Shown here: piece by piece, positions 52,751 through 61,421 of the stretch | Layout: each line of letters begins with the position of its first letter | Numbering within the stretch: the stretch's first letter is position 1 | From: Pseudomonas sp. QTF5 | GTDB lineage: Bacteria; Pseudomonadota; Gammaproteobacteria; Pseudomonadales; Pseudomonadaceae | Assembly: GCF_000512695.2 (NCBI RefSeq) | Contig: NZ_AZRW02000035.1 | Location: 1 to 64,000, forward strand | DNA length: 64,000 nt | Direction of reading: 5' to 3' | Notes under the pieces: generated by a model | The model's input: only the letters and a program-made list of their open reading frames with translations | The model's database searches: none | Told to the model about the DNA's origin: nothing | Position numbers and translations under genes: made by a program

Positions 52751-55700
52751 TCAGAGATTGTCGAAATGAGGGAGTGCGATCGATTTTTTACCGATATCGG
52801 CGTAAGGAAGCTCTGCATCGTCGGCATGTGTCAGAAAGCGGTGCTCAGGCAACTTCAAGTGCGCTTTCTCGAATTGTCTGAACAGCGGTGTCGCACTGGA
52901 ATAGTGAAAGTGTGCGTACCACAAAATCCTCGGGGGCGTTGGCGTCAGGTTCCAGACTTCATATTCCTGCATATAGTCGATTCGACCGTCCCGGCGCTTG
53001 CCAAGGTTCTTGATCGGGCTGGATTTGCGGATCTCCACCGCTTCCTGGCTTTTCAGGTCGTGGAGCATGCCGTCTGTGGGATTTTTGCTGGCCAGTGTTT
53101 GTCGGGTGCGCATTTCCCGGCCGGTAGCTTTGAGTTCACCGGCCTTGTCGCGTAGTTGCCGAATGATCGGGTTTTGCGCCTCCATCTCTTCGATGCGCAG
53201 GGCGCGACGGGTCAGCTCATCGGCTTCGCTGACCATCATGTGTTCGAGGTCGACCGGGAGCATGTCTTGTCCGGCGTAGGACTGAACCTGGGTCTGGTAC
53301 GTCTGCTGGTACTCCAGACGTTTGCGGGCGTCGTCTACCCATTTCAGTAAATCTGTCTGAACGGGCGCCGATGCCTGTTCCGGCGGGTTTAGAAGACGGA
53401 ACTTGCCGTTGCTGCCTTGTTCCCAGATTTCCTCGGAGCCACCCTGGCCAGTCAAAACGTATTGGCGCTTTTGAGTGGTGGATTTCCAGCGTTCAACACC
53501 GATCAGCAATTGGTCATCTTCGGTGGTGAAGACTTTTTTGTTGCTACGCCCGACGGGCGCTGGAGAAGTCGGCAGTTCCATACCCTTGAGGGCCCGTTTC
53601 GCCATCTTGTCGATCCCCGCCATCAGGGGTTCAACGGCATCCAGATGGAAGTGTTGCGGGTAGCTGGTGGTCCAGACCTTCATGTCGCGACGGAATTGCG
53701 TGTAATGCTCGAGGCATTCCTGAAGTATCCGGTTGCGCTGGGTTTTGGTGGCACTGACCTCGGGCAGGCTGTATTGCGTGAACAAGGCACGATCGACCTT
53801 GGCTCGCAGGCCTTGTGCTCGTGCTTGCAAGTAGAACCAGGACACATCGCTGATGCTGTCAAAGCGCTTGACGGTCTCCAGCAAATGACCGGTTTTCAGA
53901 TAAAGCAGATTGGCTTCGCTGAGGCGTCCATTCAGCTGGGTGACTTCGGCTGTCATCTTTGCCCTGTGTGACCTGACGCTGATACGCTCGTACCAGAGGT
54001 TGAGGTCGCGCATCAAGCCTTCGATGTCATCCAGTTTTTGCAGCAGCGCCACGCGCGCCTCTCGGATCTGCTCCAGAATGTTCAGGCGCTGACTGAGTGA
54101 ATCCGGCGGCAAGTTGTCCATGCGTGCGGTCAATGCATCGATTCGGTCCATGATCGGCTCGCTCCGGTGATTGACGTAGTAAACGCGATGTTTGAACCGG
54201 TCAGCCAGCAGCAGGGCGTCATTGCTCTGCATGTCGCTCAGCTCACGACGTTTGTTGCCGCGGGTCAAGGGCAGCAATTCATCCAGCGTCCGATAATGTC
54301 GGCTGGCTATTTCAATATCGCCGATACACGCGGATTCGGCGGCCGCCATCAGTGCCGGGCGATCTGCCGCGGCGCTGTTGACATATTTTTCGATCGGGAC
54401 AGCGCTCTGCGAGAACTGTTCATTGAGTCGCAGGGCAAGGTCATCGGCTGCGTCGGTCAGTTGGTTATGACGACGATAAGCCTGATCGGCCCACCAGCGT
54501 GGCAACCGTTGGCGAATGGCTTGCGGCCAGAGTGGGTCGAGCCCGTTAGCCATGTGCCCGAGAACCGCTCCTCCACCGAGCCCACCGCCTTCGAAGATCG
54601 TCCCATGGACGCCAAACCAGGTGTCCCATTGGCCGTTTTCATTCAGTGCAATCGGCTGTTTGTAGGTTTTTATCCGGCTGCCGCTCAAGCGCCAGTTGCG
54701 CGAGTCCTTGCTGAACTCGACCTGAAAGATCCGCCCCTGACGGACGATAAAGTCGCCGTCGGCGTGCCGGTAGATATCGCGGTACATGCCATGGCTGGCC
54801 GGTTGCAGCCCTGACAGCGAGATCGGTTGTTCATATTCGTAACCGGCGAAACGCTGGACTGTCCGCCGAGCCTGGTGCAGCGAGGGTGCCTGCAACGCTG
54901 CCGCGGTTCTGGCCAGCCGCTGCAACTGGCGGGTACGTGTCAGCGCGCGCGCGGTCCGGGACAGCACAGAGGTGGCTGCCTCGCCCGGGAGCAGGTCCAT
55001 GGCCGCGTCGATCAAGGACAGCAGCACCGATTCGATCTCAGTCAGGCCATCACCGACGTCGCCCCGCAGAAATGCCGCGACGGCCTGATTGGCGCTGGTC
55101 CACGCATCGTAGAGGGCGAAAGCGGTACCGATGAAAGGCAGCACGCCCAACGCCATTTTCAGGTAGTTGAACGCACGCGGGCCTGACAGTGCGTAACGCT
55201 CCATGTACAGCGCATCGTTGGAGCGGGACGTCCCGCGATGGGCCTCGATCAGGCGCCCCATATGGGCATTGAGCAAGTGCGCGGCGAACGAGGTGGTTAC
55301 CGGCCAGCGCATGCCGACTCCGATCATGGCGTCGTAATGCTTGAGCATCGCCTGATTGATGCGGCTTTCATGGGCGCGGACGTTGCCGTGCAAGGCCCGG
55401 CCGGCCAGGTAGCTGACCATCTCGCTGCGCAGGCACAAATTGAACAGGGCCTTGCGCGCGGCTTCCAGGCTGTCGTAGCGGCGCAGAAACTGTCCATCGG
55501 GCCGATCAGGCAGATAAAGCAAGGTCGTGCCGCTGACTTGATCGTTGATGAAGGTTACGCCGGGCAGGGTCACTGGCCCCTCATTGGGCGTGTCCTTATC
55601 GCCTGCCCTGAGGAAGGCCGGCAGAATCACCACGCGTTTACCGTCGGCATTCCAGGCGTCGGCGCTGTTGGCGTCGATGGCGAGGTTGAGGATTTTCAGG

Positions 55701-57985
55701 TCGTACTCCCGGATCTGTCGTTGCAGACGCGCGCATTCGCCTTGCAGCTTGAGCATCAGGCGCCAGGGTTCAAGCAGGCATTCACGGCGATGTTCCCGGA
55801 CGAATTGGGCCTCGCTGATCGAGCCCATGAAGGTGTCCTGGATCAGTTGTTCGTAGGCCTTGGGCAGGTCCAGTTCCGGTAATAAGGTTTTCAGATAGGC
55901 ATGGGTAATGCCGGCGGTCAGTCTTCGGCGTTCATCTTCATCTGCAGTGGTGACTTCCACCCGCATGAAGCTCAACCGTAGAGAAAGGGGCTCCAGTTGC
56001 ATCGATGGGGTGTTGTCGATATTGAGCTGGGCCAGCTCCTCGAGGGACATTTTGCTGCGCGTGGCACTGGGGACTGCCACCAGTTTCTGGGGCGTTCCTG
56101 GCGCTGGGGCACTCATCACATGTTTTTGCAGGCTGACCGAGTCGGGCAGGTCCAGCTGCACCTGGAAATGGCCCTGGATCGAAAAGTCCCGGCGCAGGCG
56201 GGCCTGCAAGTGTTGCCGGGTGAAGTCATCGCGCGGCATCAGGGCCACGGTCAGCAGTTCGTGGCTGCGGCGCATCGCCGGGATGTACGCTTCGATCAGG
56301 CCCTTGAGCCCCACGCGCTCAGCCTCGGACAGTTTGCCGAGCCAGTCCGGCAGATGGGTGGCCAAGGCGCCCGTGCGGCTTTGCTCCAGGTGATGCGCAA
56401 AGGCCAGACTCCTGGCGGCGTGTACCGGAACCTGCAAGGCGGCGAGGGAACGTTGGCGTAGGCTTTCCAGCTCATCGGCACGCTGAGCTGCCGTCTGAGT
56501 ATAACGTTGGCGTATCTCGCCGGCCTGTTCTTCGAAGTGAGTAGTCAGTGTGTTCAGTGCGTAGCGCAGCGGGTCGCCACTGATTTTTTTCAGCTGCAAC
56601 GCCAGCCGGTTATCCGGTTGTTGAATCATGAACACCTGCCGCTCAAGCGCTCTCCGGTTGTCGAACCGTTGCAATCCACCGCCGTTGCCGGGCCAGTAAA
56701 GCAGCAGACTGTGTGGCGAATCGGCATCGAGCAGGGCGTCCGCCCGGGTGATGACGAACGGGCCGTTGAGTTCCTGGGCGGTGACTGCGGTTTGGTCACC
56801 GTTGTGTTCGGTCATCGACAGGGTCAGGCTGGCGGCCACCCGATCAGGGGCGGGATCGTCGGGTGTGTCCAGCACGGCTTTGAGCAGGCTGCAGTCATCG
56901 TCGCTCAGCTGTTTGAGGGCCAGTTGCAGCCCGACCTCGGCATGCAGCCCGGCCTTGTGGGCCTGGTGGAGGGCAGTGAATTGTCGATTGAGGGTGACCA
57001 TATCGAAGGTTCGCGCCCGGTAAAGCAGGGCAGACGCGGCCGTGTCGGCGTCTTGTTCCGCAGTTTCCAGTGACTTGTGCGAGTCCTTTAAGGATTGCAG
57101 GGCGTCACTGTCGGCAGAATCTCCCAACAGCGTTTCCAGTGCGTCTCGTTGCCTGCTCAGGGCGGCCTGGCGCAGGGGCAAAGGAATGTCTGCGTACAAA
57201 CTGCCAAACCAGGATGGCTCGTCGAGCTCGGCAGTCGGGGTTGATACCGCACTTTCGGTATCTGGTGGGGAGGCAAAGAAAACAGTGCCTGCGTGCGGCG
57301 GATGTGAAAGCAGATCGGTGATACCCGCTGTCAGTGGCTGGGTCCTGGCGCTGTATTCGAAGCGGATGTCATCGTCGGGAAGGCCCTGCGGGATGAGTGA
57401 TTGTCGCGACAGCCAGGCCTCCATGTCACTGCGCTGTTCGAAGACCTGAAGGGCAACAGGTCGACAGGGCAGATACAGCACCTGCGCGACGGGGAGGGTA
57501 CTACTCCCCATGCTGATGACCCAGGTGGCGCTGAGCTTTATTGTGCCGCCGTCGCTCAACACCAGGGTCGGTTGCTCGCAATGGACGGGCTGATCGTTGG
57601 GGGGCGGCTCAGCGCCAGGAGAATCCATGATCGACAGCAGCAGCTTCAACTGTTCCGCGCTCAGGGTTCTGCGGGCAAATGCCACTTTTGCGTTGGCCTC
57701 GAAATGGCTGCGGTACAACTGACCCGCCCGCTCGCGCCGTGATACCGGCGTATAGGGTGCTCGGGCCTGCCAATAAGCGTTCCAGCGTTGCTGGAGCGAT
57801 GCATCAGGAGGCTGGTTTTTCACTGGCGCGGCGGCGAACAGCTCGCGCAACGCCCGAGTGCAATCGCGCCACTGTGTCGAGGCGCTTAGCAGCAGGCTTT
57901 CATCGGGATTGTTCTTCAGAGGCGCATTCGCCGCGATGGTGATCGGTGGGGGCATCGGCAGGGCGCTGAGGATTTTTTCATTCAT
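52751..57985 (-). CDS. giant dermonecrotic-toxin-like protein (DUF6543 type)
   Basis: 1744 aa, no signal peptide. It resembles the large Pseudomonas proteins with DUF6543 dermonecrotic toxin-like domains. Recognisable parts are LLYLPDRPDGQFLRRYDSLE in the middle, a hydrophobic helix pair near 940-965 (MALGVLPFIGTAFALYDAW), a glycine-rich FEGGGLGGGAVLG, a long helical region (about 1290-1480), and a conserved C-terminus (EIRKSSPIKNLGKRRDGRID, KLPEHRFLTHAD). No catalytic motif is certain. It has no LRR or NEL part, unlike the other giant gene in this window. Convergent with metE. Confidence 0.75.
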   Translation of the reverse strand: MNEKILSALPMPPPITIAANAPLKNNPDESLLLSASTQWRDCTRALRELFAAAPVKNQPPDASLQQRWNAYWQARAPYTPVSRRERAGQLYRSHFEANAKVAFARRTLSAEQLKLLLSIMDSPGAEPPPNDQPVHCEQPTLVLSDGGTIKLSATWVISMGSSTLPVAQVLYLPCRPVALQVFEQRSDMEAWLSRQSLIPQGLPDDDIRFEYSARTQPLTAGITDLLSHPPHAGTVFFASPPDTESAVSTPTAELDEPSWFGSLYADIPLPLRQAALSRQRDALETLLGDSADSDALQSLKDSHKSLETAEQDADTAASALLYRARTFDMVTLNRQFTALHQAHKAGLHAEVGLQLALKQLSDDDCSLLKAVLDTPDDPAPDRVAASLTLSMTEHNGDQTAVTAQELNGPFVITRADALLDADSPHSLLLYWPGNGGGLQRFDNRRALERQVFMIQQPDNRLALQLKKISGDPLRYALNTLTTHFEEQAGEIRQRYTQTAAQRADELESLRQRSLAALQVPVHAARSLAFAHHLEQSRTGALATHLPDWLGKLSEAERVGLKGLIEAYIPAMRRSHELLTVALMPRDDFTRQHLQARLRRDFSIQGHFQVQLDLPDSVSLQKHVMSAPAPGTPQKLVAVPSATRSKMSLEELAQLNIDNTPSMQLEPLSLRLSFMRVEVTTADEDERRRLTAGITHAYLKTLLPELDLPKAYEQLIQDTFMGSISEAQFVREHRRECLLEPWRLMLKLQGECARLQRQIREYDLKILNLAIDANSADAWNADGKRVVILPAFLRAGDKDTPNEGPVTLPGVTFINDQVSGTTLLYLPDRPDGQFLRRYDSLEAARKALFNLCLRSEMVSYLAGRALHGNVRAHESRINQAMLKHYDAMIGVGMRWPVTTSFAAHLLNAHMGRLIEAHRGTSRSNDALYMERYALSGPRAFNYLKMALGVLPFIGTAFALYDAWTSANQAVAAFLRGDVGDGLTEIESVLLSLIDAAMDLLPGEAATSVLSRTARALTRTRQLQRLARTAAALQAPSLHQARRTVQRFAGYEYEQPISLSGLQPASHGMYRDIYRHADGDFIVRQGRIFQVEFSKDSRNWRLSGSRIKTYKQPIALNENGQWDTWFGVHGTIFEGGGLGGGAVLGHMANGLDPLWPQAIRQRLPRWWADQAYRRHNQLTDAADDLALRLNEQFSQSAVPIEKYVNSAAADRPALMAAAESACIGDIEIASRHYRTLDELLPLTRGNKRRELSDMQSNDALLLADRFKHRVYYVNHRSEPIMDRIDALTARMDNLPPDSLSQRLNILEQIREARVALLQKLDDIEGLMRDLNLWYERISVRSHRAKMTAEVTQLNGRLSEANLLYLKTGHLLETVKRFDSISDVSWFYLQARAQGLRAKVDRALFTQYSLPEVSATKTQRNRILQECLEHYTQFRRDMKVWTTSYPQHFHLDAVEPLMAGIDKMAKRALKGMELPTSPAPVGRSNKKVFTTEDDQLLIGVERWKSTTQKRQYVLTGQGGSEEIWEQGSNGKFRLLNPPEQASAPVQTDLLKWVDDARKRLEYQQTYQTQVQSYAGQDMLPVDLEHMMVSEADELTRRALRIEEMEAQNPIIRQLRDKAGELKATGREMRTRQTLASKNPTDGMLHDLKSQEAVEIRKSSPIKNLGKRRDGRIDYMQEYEVWNLTPTPPRILWYAHFHYSSATPLFRQFEKAHLKLPEHRFLTHADDAELPYADIGKKSIALPHFDNL

Positions 57986-58189
57986 GGCAGTGTGGTTCTA
58001 TCAGGAGAGCGGCCTATCCGCTCTGCAGAAGCGCCATTAAAAGAAACTCGCCAGCGTCTGTGGCACTACATAGTTATCGCATCGACCATTGGGCAATATT
58101 CATCAAACTGTCACGCAACTGTGGCAGCGCGTTTGAACAAACTTCATCAGACTCGCGCTCTACTGGAGTTCTGCGTTTCGGTGTTTTTC
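57986..58189. promoter_or_regulatory. divergent promoter region
   Basis: 204 bases between the giant toxin-like gene and the alpha/beta hydrolase gene. No repeat or box was recognised. Confidence 0.35.
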
Positions 58190-59224
58190 ATGCGTGCTTT
58201 ATTCTTGTCGGCGGCCACTTTTCTGGCCGCTTTATTGTTCAGCCTGTCGTCTTTTGCGGCGTCTCGTTGCGATGTCAATGTTCCGACCGAGCGGGTCGAT
58301 CTGGAGCAGGTGAGCCTGGCCTACCAGAGCATTGGCCGTGCCTCGGACCCTGCGTTGTTGTTGGTGATGGGGTTGGGCGGGCAGTTGATTCACTGGCCGG
58401 ACGAGGTGGTGGTCGCGTTGTGTCAGCAGGGTTTTCGGGTGATTCGCTATGACAATCGCGATGTCGGGCTCTCGACCTGGCGGCAAGCGCCCGTCGAGGC
58501 CAACCTGACCTTCGAAGTGCTGCGCTACAAACTCGGCTTGCCGGTCTCGGCGCCGTACACCCTGACCGACATGGCGGACGATGCCTTTGGGCTGATGGAT
58601 GCCTTGCATGTCGAGCAATTCCACGTACTGGGCGCGAGCATGGGCGGGATGATCGCTCAGCATATGGCGGCCATGGCACCGCAACGTGTCGAGAGCCTGA
58701 CCTTGCTGATGACCAGCTCGGGTGCCGAAGGTTTGCCGGCGCCGAGTGCCGCGCTGGTGCAGTTACTCGCGCGACGCGGCGCGCCGAATCGCGAAGTGGC
58801 GCTGGAGCAACAGGCCGATTTGCTGGCGGCGCTGGGTAGCCCGGCGGTGAGCGATGACCGGCAGGCGTTGTTGCAGCAGGCGGCGCAGTCCTATGATCGG
58901 GCGTTCAACCCGGAGGGCGTGAAGCGTCAGATCATGGCGATCCTCGCCGAACGGAGCCGCGTGGCGCTGCTCAACCAATTGCGGGTGCCGACGCTGGTGG
59001 TTCACGGCACCGCCGATCCGTTGCTGCCGGTGATGCATGGCGTGCATCTGGCGGCGCATATCCGTGGCAGTCAGTTGAAGCTGATTCCGGGGCTGGCTCA
59101 TCGTTTCCAGGAAGCTTTCAAGGCGCCGTTACTGGCGGCGGTGTTGCCGTACTTGCAGGCCCATCGCGAGGATACTTCGCATTGGGCGCAGATCGATCCA
59201 TTGGCCGAGCATAATCTTCTGTAA
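58190..59224 (+). CDS. secreted alpha/beta hydrolase
   Basis: 344 aa with a signal peptide (MRALFLSAATFLAALLFSLS, ending SSFAA). The catalytic machinery is visible: nucleophile Ser in GASMGG, acid Asp in GTADPLLP, and His in GLAHRF. An oxyanion strand LLLVMGLGG precedes IHWPDEVV. The substrate is unknown; it is probably a periplasmic esterase or lipase-like enzyme. The ATG at 58190 gives a clean signal peptide; an in-frame GTG nine bases earlier has the better-spaced GGAG. Confidence 0.87.
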   Translation: MRALFLSAATFLAALLFSLSSFAASRCDVNVPTERVDLEQVSLAYQSIGRASDPALLLVMGLGGQLIHWPDEVVVALCQQGFRVIRYDNRDVGLSTWRQAPVEANLTFEVLRYKLGLPVSAPYTLTDMADDAFGLMDALHVEQFHVLGASMGGMIAQHMAAMAPQRVESLTLLMTSSGAEGLPAPSAALVQLLARRGAPNREVALEQQADLLAALGSPAVSDDRQALLQQAAQSYDRAFNPEGVKRQIMAILAERSRVALLNQLRVPTLVVHGTADPLLPVMHGVHLAAHIRGSQLKLIPGLAHRFQEAFKAPLLAAVLPYLQAHREDTSHWAQIDPLAEHNLL

Positions 59225-59240
59225 CACCCCAATCCAAACT

Positions 59241-59329
59241 GTGGGAGCGGGCTTGCTCGCGAAAGCGGTGTATCAGTCAAAGCAGATGTCGACTGACACA
59301 CCGCTTTCGCGAGCAAGCCCGCTCCCACA
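59241..59329. repeat. REPIN (type 1)
   Basis: GTGGGAGCGGGCTTGCTCGC and its inverted partner, 16 bases after the hydrolase stop. Its spacer (TCAGTCAAAGCAGAT) is nearly that of the REPIN at 60102. Confidence 0.9.
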
Positions 59330-59377
59330 TTTGATCTTCTGTGCTAGTGGAACCTCATTGGTCAGTCAGGTCGCCAA

Positions 59378-59734
59378 TTACGTTGGAACGAAGTTATCCA
59401 GCATCCGGTTCACCGCCAGTTCACCCAACATGACGGAGTTCTGGATGCCGAGCACGGTGTTGCGCTGCGGGCCGTTCAGCATCCCCGCGAAATCACTCAA
59501 CATCACGCTCGCCGCCGCCAGTGATTCGCAGGCGTTGACCAGCAGGGTTTCGTTATCGGCGTCGGGGGCGACGGAGTAAAGGGTGCTGGGTTTGCGTGGG
59601 GTATCTTTGGGAATGACCGGTTTGAGGTAGTAATCGAGGGCGCGGTCGGCGGCTTCGTTGAGCTTTTTGGAGCCTGGGGTTTCGTACGGGGAAACGTCGT
59701 CGGTTTCCGGTGGGTTTGGAGTGATTTTGAACAT
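59378..59734 (-). CDS. DUF6124 family protein
   Basis: 118 aa starting MFKITPNPPETD, with AGGAG nine bases upstream. This is a Pseudomonas-restricted small protein: a Pro-rich start, KKLNEAADRALDYYL, then a C-terminal helical region ETLLVNACESLAAASVMLSD and IQNSVMLGELAVNRML. Function unknown; there is no membrane segment or known catalytic motif. The leader upstream carries alternating complementary repeats, suggesting RNA-based control. Confidence 0.82.
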   Translation of the reverse strand: MFKITPNPPETDDVSPYETPGSKKLNEAADRALDYYLKPVIPKDTPRKPSTLYSVAPDADNETLLVNACESLAAASVMLSDFAGMLNGPQRNTVLGIQNSVMLGELAVNRMLDNFVPT

Positions 59735-59940
59735 TGAACTGGTACTCCTGTTAGTAGAGCTGCAACTCATCTCGCTACTAAACGGAATGGGGAGGCAGCT
59801 GTGCACAAGTTAGTAGACCGGCCTCCAGTCAAAACCGGCGCGCCCGAGGGCACCATGCGCACAGCCACCATCAAGTGCAGGCGAATGCCTGACTGGATGA
59901 CACTTATGCGACCGGAAAGAAATGCCGGGCTACTAAACCC
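59735..59940 (-). promoter_or_regulatory. leader with four alternating complementary repeats (candidate RNA switch)
   Basis: On the minus strand the order is A = TTTAGTAGCCCGG (59937-59925), B = CCGGTCTACTAAC (59821-59809), C = TTTAGTAGCGAG (59782-59771), D = CTCTACTAAC (59759-59750). A pairs with B and C with D, but B can equally pair with C. D is directly followed by the ribosome binding site AGGAG. Between A and B lie CAGGC-ATTC-GCCTG and GCCC/GGGC hairpins. The switching role is inferred from the layout. Confidence 0.6.
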
Positions 59941-60278
59941 GATCACTGGGAATCAGTGACACGAACCAAGTTACCGACGGGCCTCAAGGCGCACAAGCCG
60001 GCGGATTCTGACGTGGTTGTAGGCGTCGGCGCAAGGCGCTGTAGCTTTCAGGAAGTAACGCTAAACAGAACTAAACACGCCCTCCCAAACACCCCAAAAC
60101 CTGTGGGAGCGGGCTTGCTCGCGAATGCGGTGCTTCAGTCAAAGCAGATATCGACTGACACGACGCCTTCGCGAGCAAGCCCGCTCCCACAGGTGGAATA
60201 GTGGAACGGCTGCCACCTCGGACCTGTCAGGTGTATCGTTCAAACTTTCCGGCGCGATCCAATCCTGCGAGGTGTGTG
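59941..60278. other. intergenic region with palindrome and REPIN
   Basis: Directly upstream of the DUF6124 leader is a perfect inverted repeat TCACTG-GGAAT-CAGTGA (59943-59959), a possible operator or hairpin. The REPIN at 60102-60191 follows, then the promoter region of the frnE-like gene. No coding sequence was recognised. Confidence 0.55.
60102..60191. repeat. REPIN (type 1)
   Basis: TGTGGGAGCGGGCTTGCTCG and its inverted partner ending CCCGCTCCCACA. The spacer CAGTCAAAGCAGATATCGACTGACAC is close to that of the REPIN at 59241 (given here only as a comparison of their middles). Confidence 0.9.
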
Positions 60279-60902
60279 ATGAGTACCCCCCTGAAAATCG
60301 ATTTCGTCAGCGACGTGTCTTGCCCCTGGTGCGTCGTTGGTCTGTATAGCCTGACCCGTGCCCTGGATTTGCTCGGCGACGAAGTCCGGGCCGAGATCCG
60401 TTTCCAGCCGTTCGAACTGAACCCGAAGATGGGCCCCGAAGGCCAGAACATCACCGAACACATCACCGAGAAATACGGCTCGACGCCTGAGCAATCGCAG
60501 AAGAACCGCGAAACGATCCGCGCGCGTGGCGCCGAGGTCGGGTTTGCCTTTCGCACGGACGGCAACAGCCGTATCTACAACACTTTCGATGCTCACCGCT
60601 TACTGCACTGGGCGGGGTTGGAAGGGTTGCAGTTCAACCTGAAAGACGCACTGTTCAAGGCGTATTTCACCGAGGGCGGCAATCCGTCCGATCACGGGCA
60701 ATTGGCGCAGATCGCTGAAAGCGTGGGGCTGGATCGACAGAGGGCCGAGGCGATTCTGGCGTCCGATGAATTTGCGAAAGAGGTTCGCGAAGAAGAACAG
60801 TTGTGGTTATCGCGCGGGGTGAGTTCCGTGCCGACGGTGGAGACATTTGTCGGTGCGATTCGCCAGATCATGAGTGAAGCCAAGGGCGGGACGGTGAGCT
60901 GA
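60279..60902 (+). CDS. DsbA-family (FrnE-like) oxidoreductase, probably shortened
   Basis: 207 aa. A cytoplasmic thioredoxin-fold protein with the active site SCPWC (residues 15-18 are CPWC-like), a helical insertion (EKYGSTPEQSQKNRETIRARG) and NTFDAHRLLHWA typical of FrnE/2-hydroxychromene isomerase relatives. After the cis-proline motif GVSSVPT the chain goes straight to VETFVGAIRQI; the usual strand and turn at this point (FxxNxxYxxSGxQP) are absent. This looks like an in-frame internal deletion, which may impair the fold. No frameshift is seen. Confidence 0.82.
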   Translation: MSTPLKIDFVSDVSCPWCVVGLYSLTRALDLLGDEVRAEIRFQPFELNPKMGPEGQNITEHITEKYGSTPEQSQKNRETIRARGAEVGFAFRTDGNSRIYNTFDAHRLLHWAGLEGLQFNLKDALFKAYFTEGGNPSDHGQLAQIAESVGLDRQRAEAILASDEFAKEVREEEQLWLSRGVSSVPTVETFVGAIRQIMSEAKGGTVS

Positions 60903-60906
60903 AATT

Positions 60907-61035
60907 GTGGCGAGAGCTTGCTCCCGCTGGGCTGCGAAGCAGCCCCAATAACAACGAACTGTTTCCGTCAGGCACACTGAGCACATCGGTTTTGCGGCTG
61001 CTGCGCACCCGAGCGGGAGCAAGCTCCCTCGCCAC
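60907..61035. repeat. REPIN (type 2)
   Basis: GTGGCGAGAGCTTGCTCCCG at the left (one G of the usual GAGGGAGC lost) and GAGCAAGCTCCCTCGCCAC at the right, starting four bases after the frnE-like stop. Confidence 0.88.
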
Positions 61036-61070
61036 AGTTCACAGTTCACAAGTCACAAGTCACAAGTCAC
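61036..61070 (+). repeat. tandem heptamer array, five units
   Basis: Right after the REP end GCCAC come AGTTCAC twice and AAGTCAC three times, then AAGG. The period, the TCAC ending, the REP boundary and the final AAGG match the array at 31011-31052. Confidence 0.88.
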
Positions 61071-61082
61071 AAGGGTGGATGG

Positions 61083-61421
61083 TCAGGCGTGCAAGCGAAC
61101 CCACACGCTGACCAACACCGTCGCCGCCATCAACCACGCCACCGCAGCCACCGCCAGAGAAGCCTCCAGCCGCATCCGGTCGACCATCACATACAAGGTC
61201 GCCAGGTAGACGAAGTACGGAATGATCGACCACATGCCAAATACGATGGTGGTCTTCAGATCATCCAGCGAGCGTCCTTTGCCGACGATGTAATGAGCGA
61301 TCAGCGCAAAGGTCGGAAACAGCGGCACCAGGCCTGCGATGTAATAGTTTTTGGTCTTGGCCAGCATGGCGAGGATTACCACCACCGCCGCGCCCAGGGC
61401 TGCTTTGAAAATCAGGTCCAT
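61083..61421 (-). CDS. glpM: GlpM family membrane protein
   Basis: 112 aa with four membrane segments (for example FKAALGAAVVVILAML, YYIAGLVPLFPTFALIAHYI, PYFVYLATLYVMV). It resembles GlpM, a small membrane protein first noted in P. aeruginosa in connection with glycerol use and alginate production. The molecular role is not known. It starts immediately after the dctD stop without a gap, so it is probably in the dctBD transcript. Confidence 0.85.
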   Translation of the reverse strand: MDLIFKAALGAAVVVILAMLAKTKNYYIAGLVPLFPTFALIAHYIVGKGRSLDDLKTTIVFGMWSIIPYFVYLATLYVMVDRMRLEASLAVAAVAWLMAATVLVSVWVRLHA

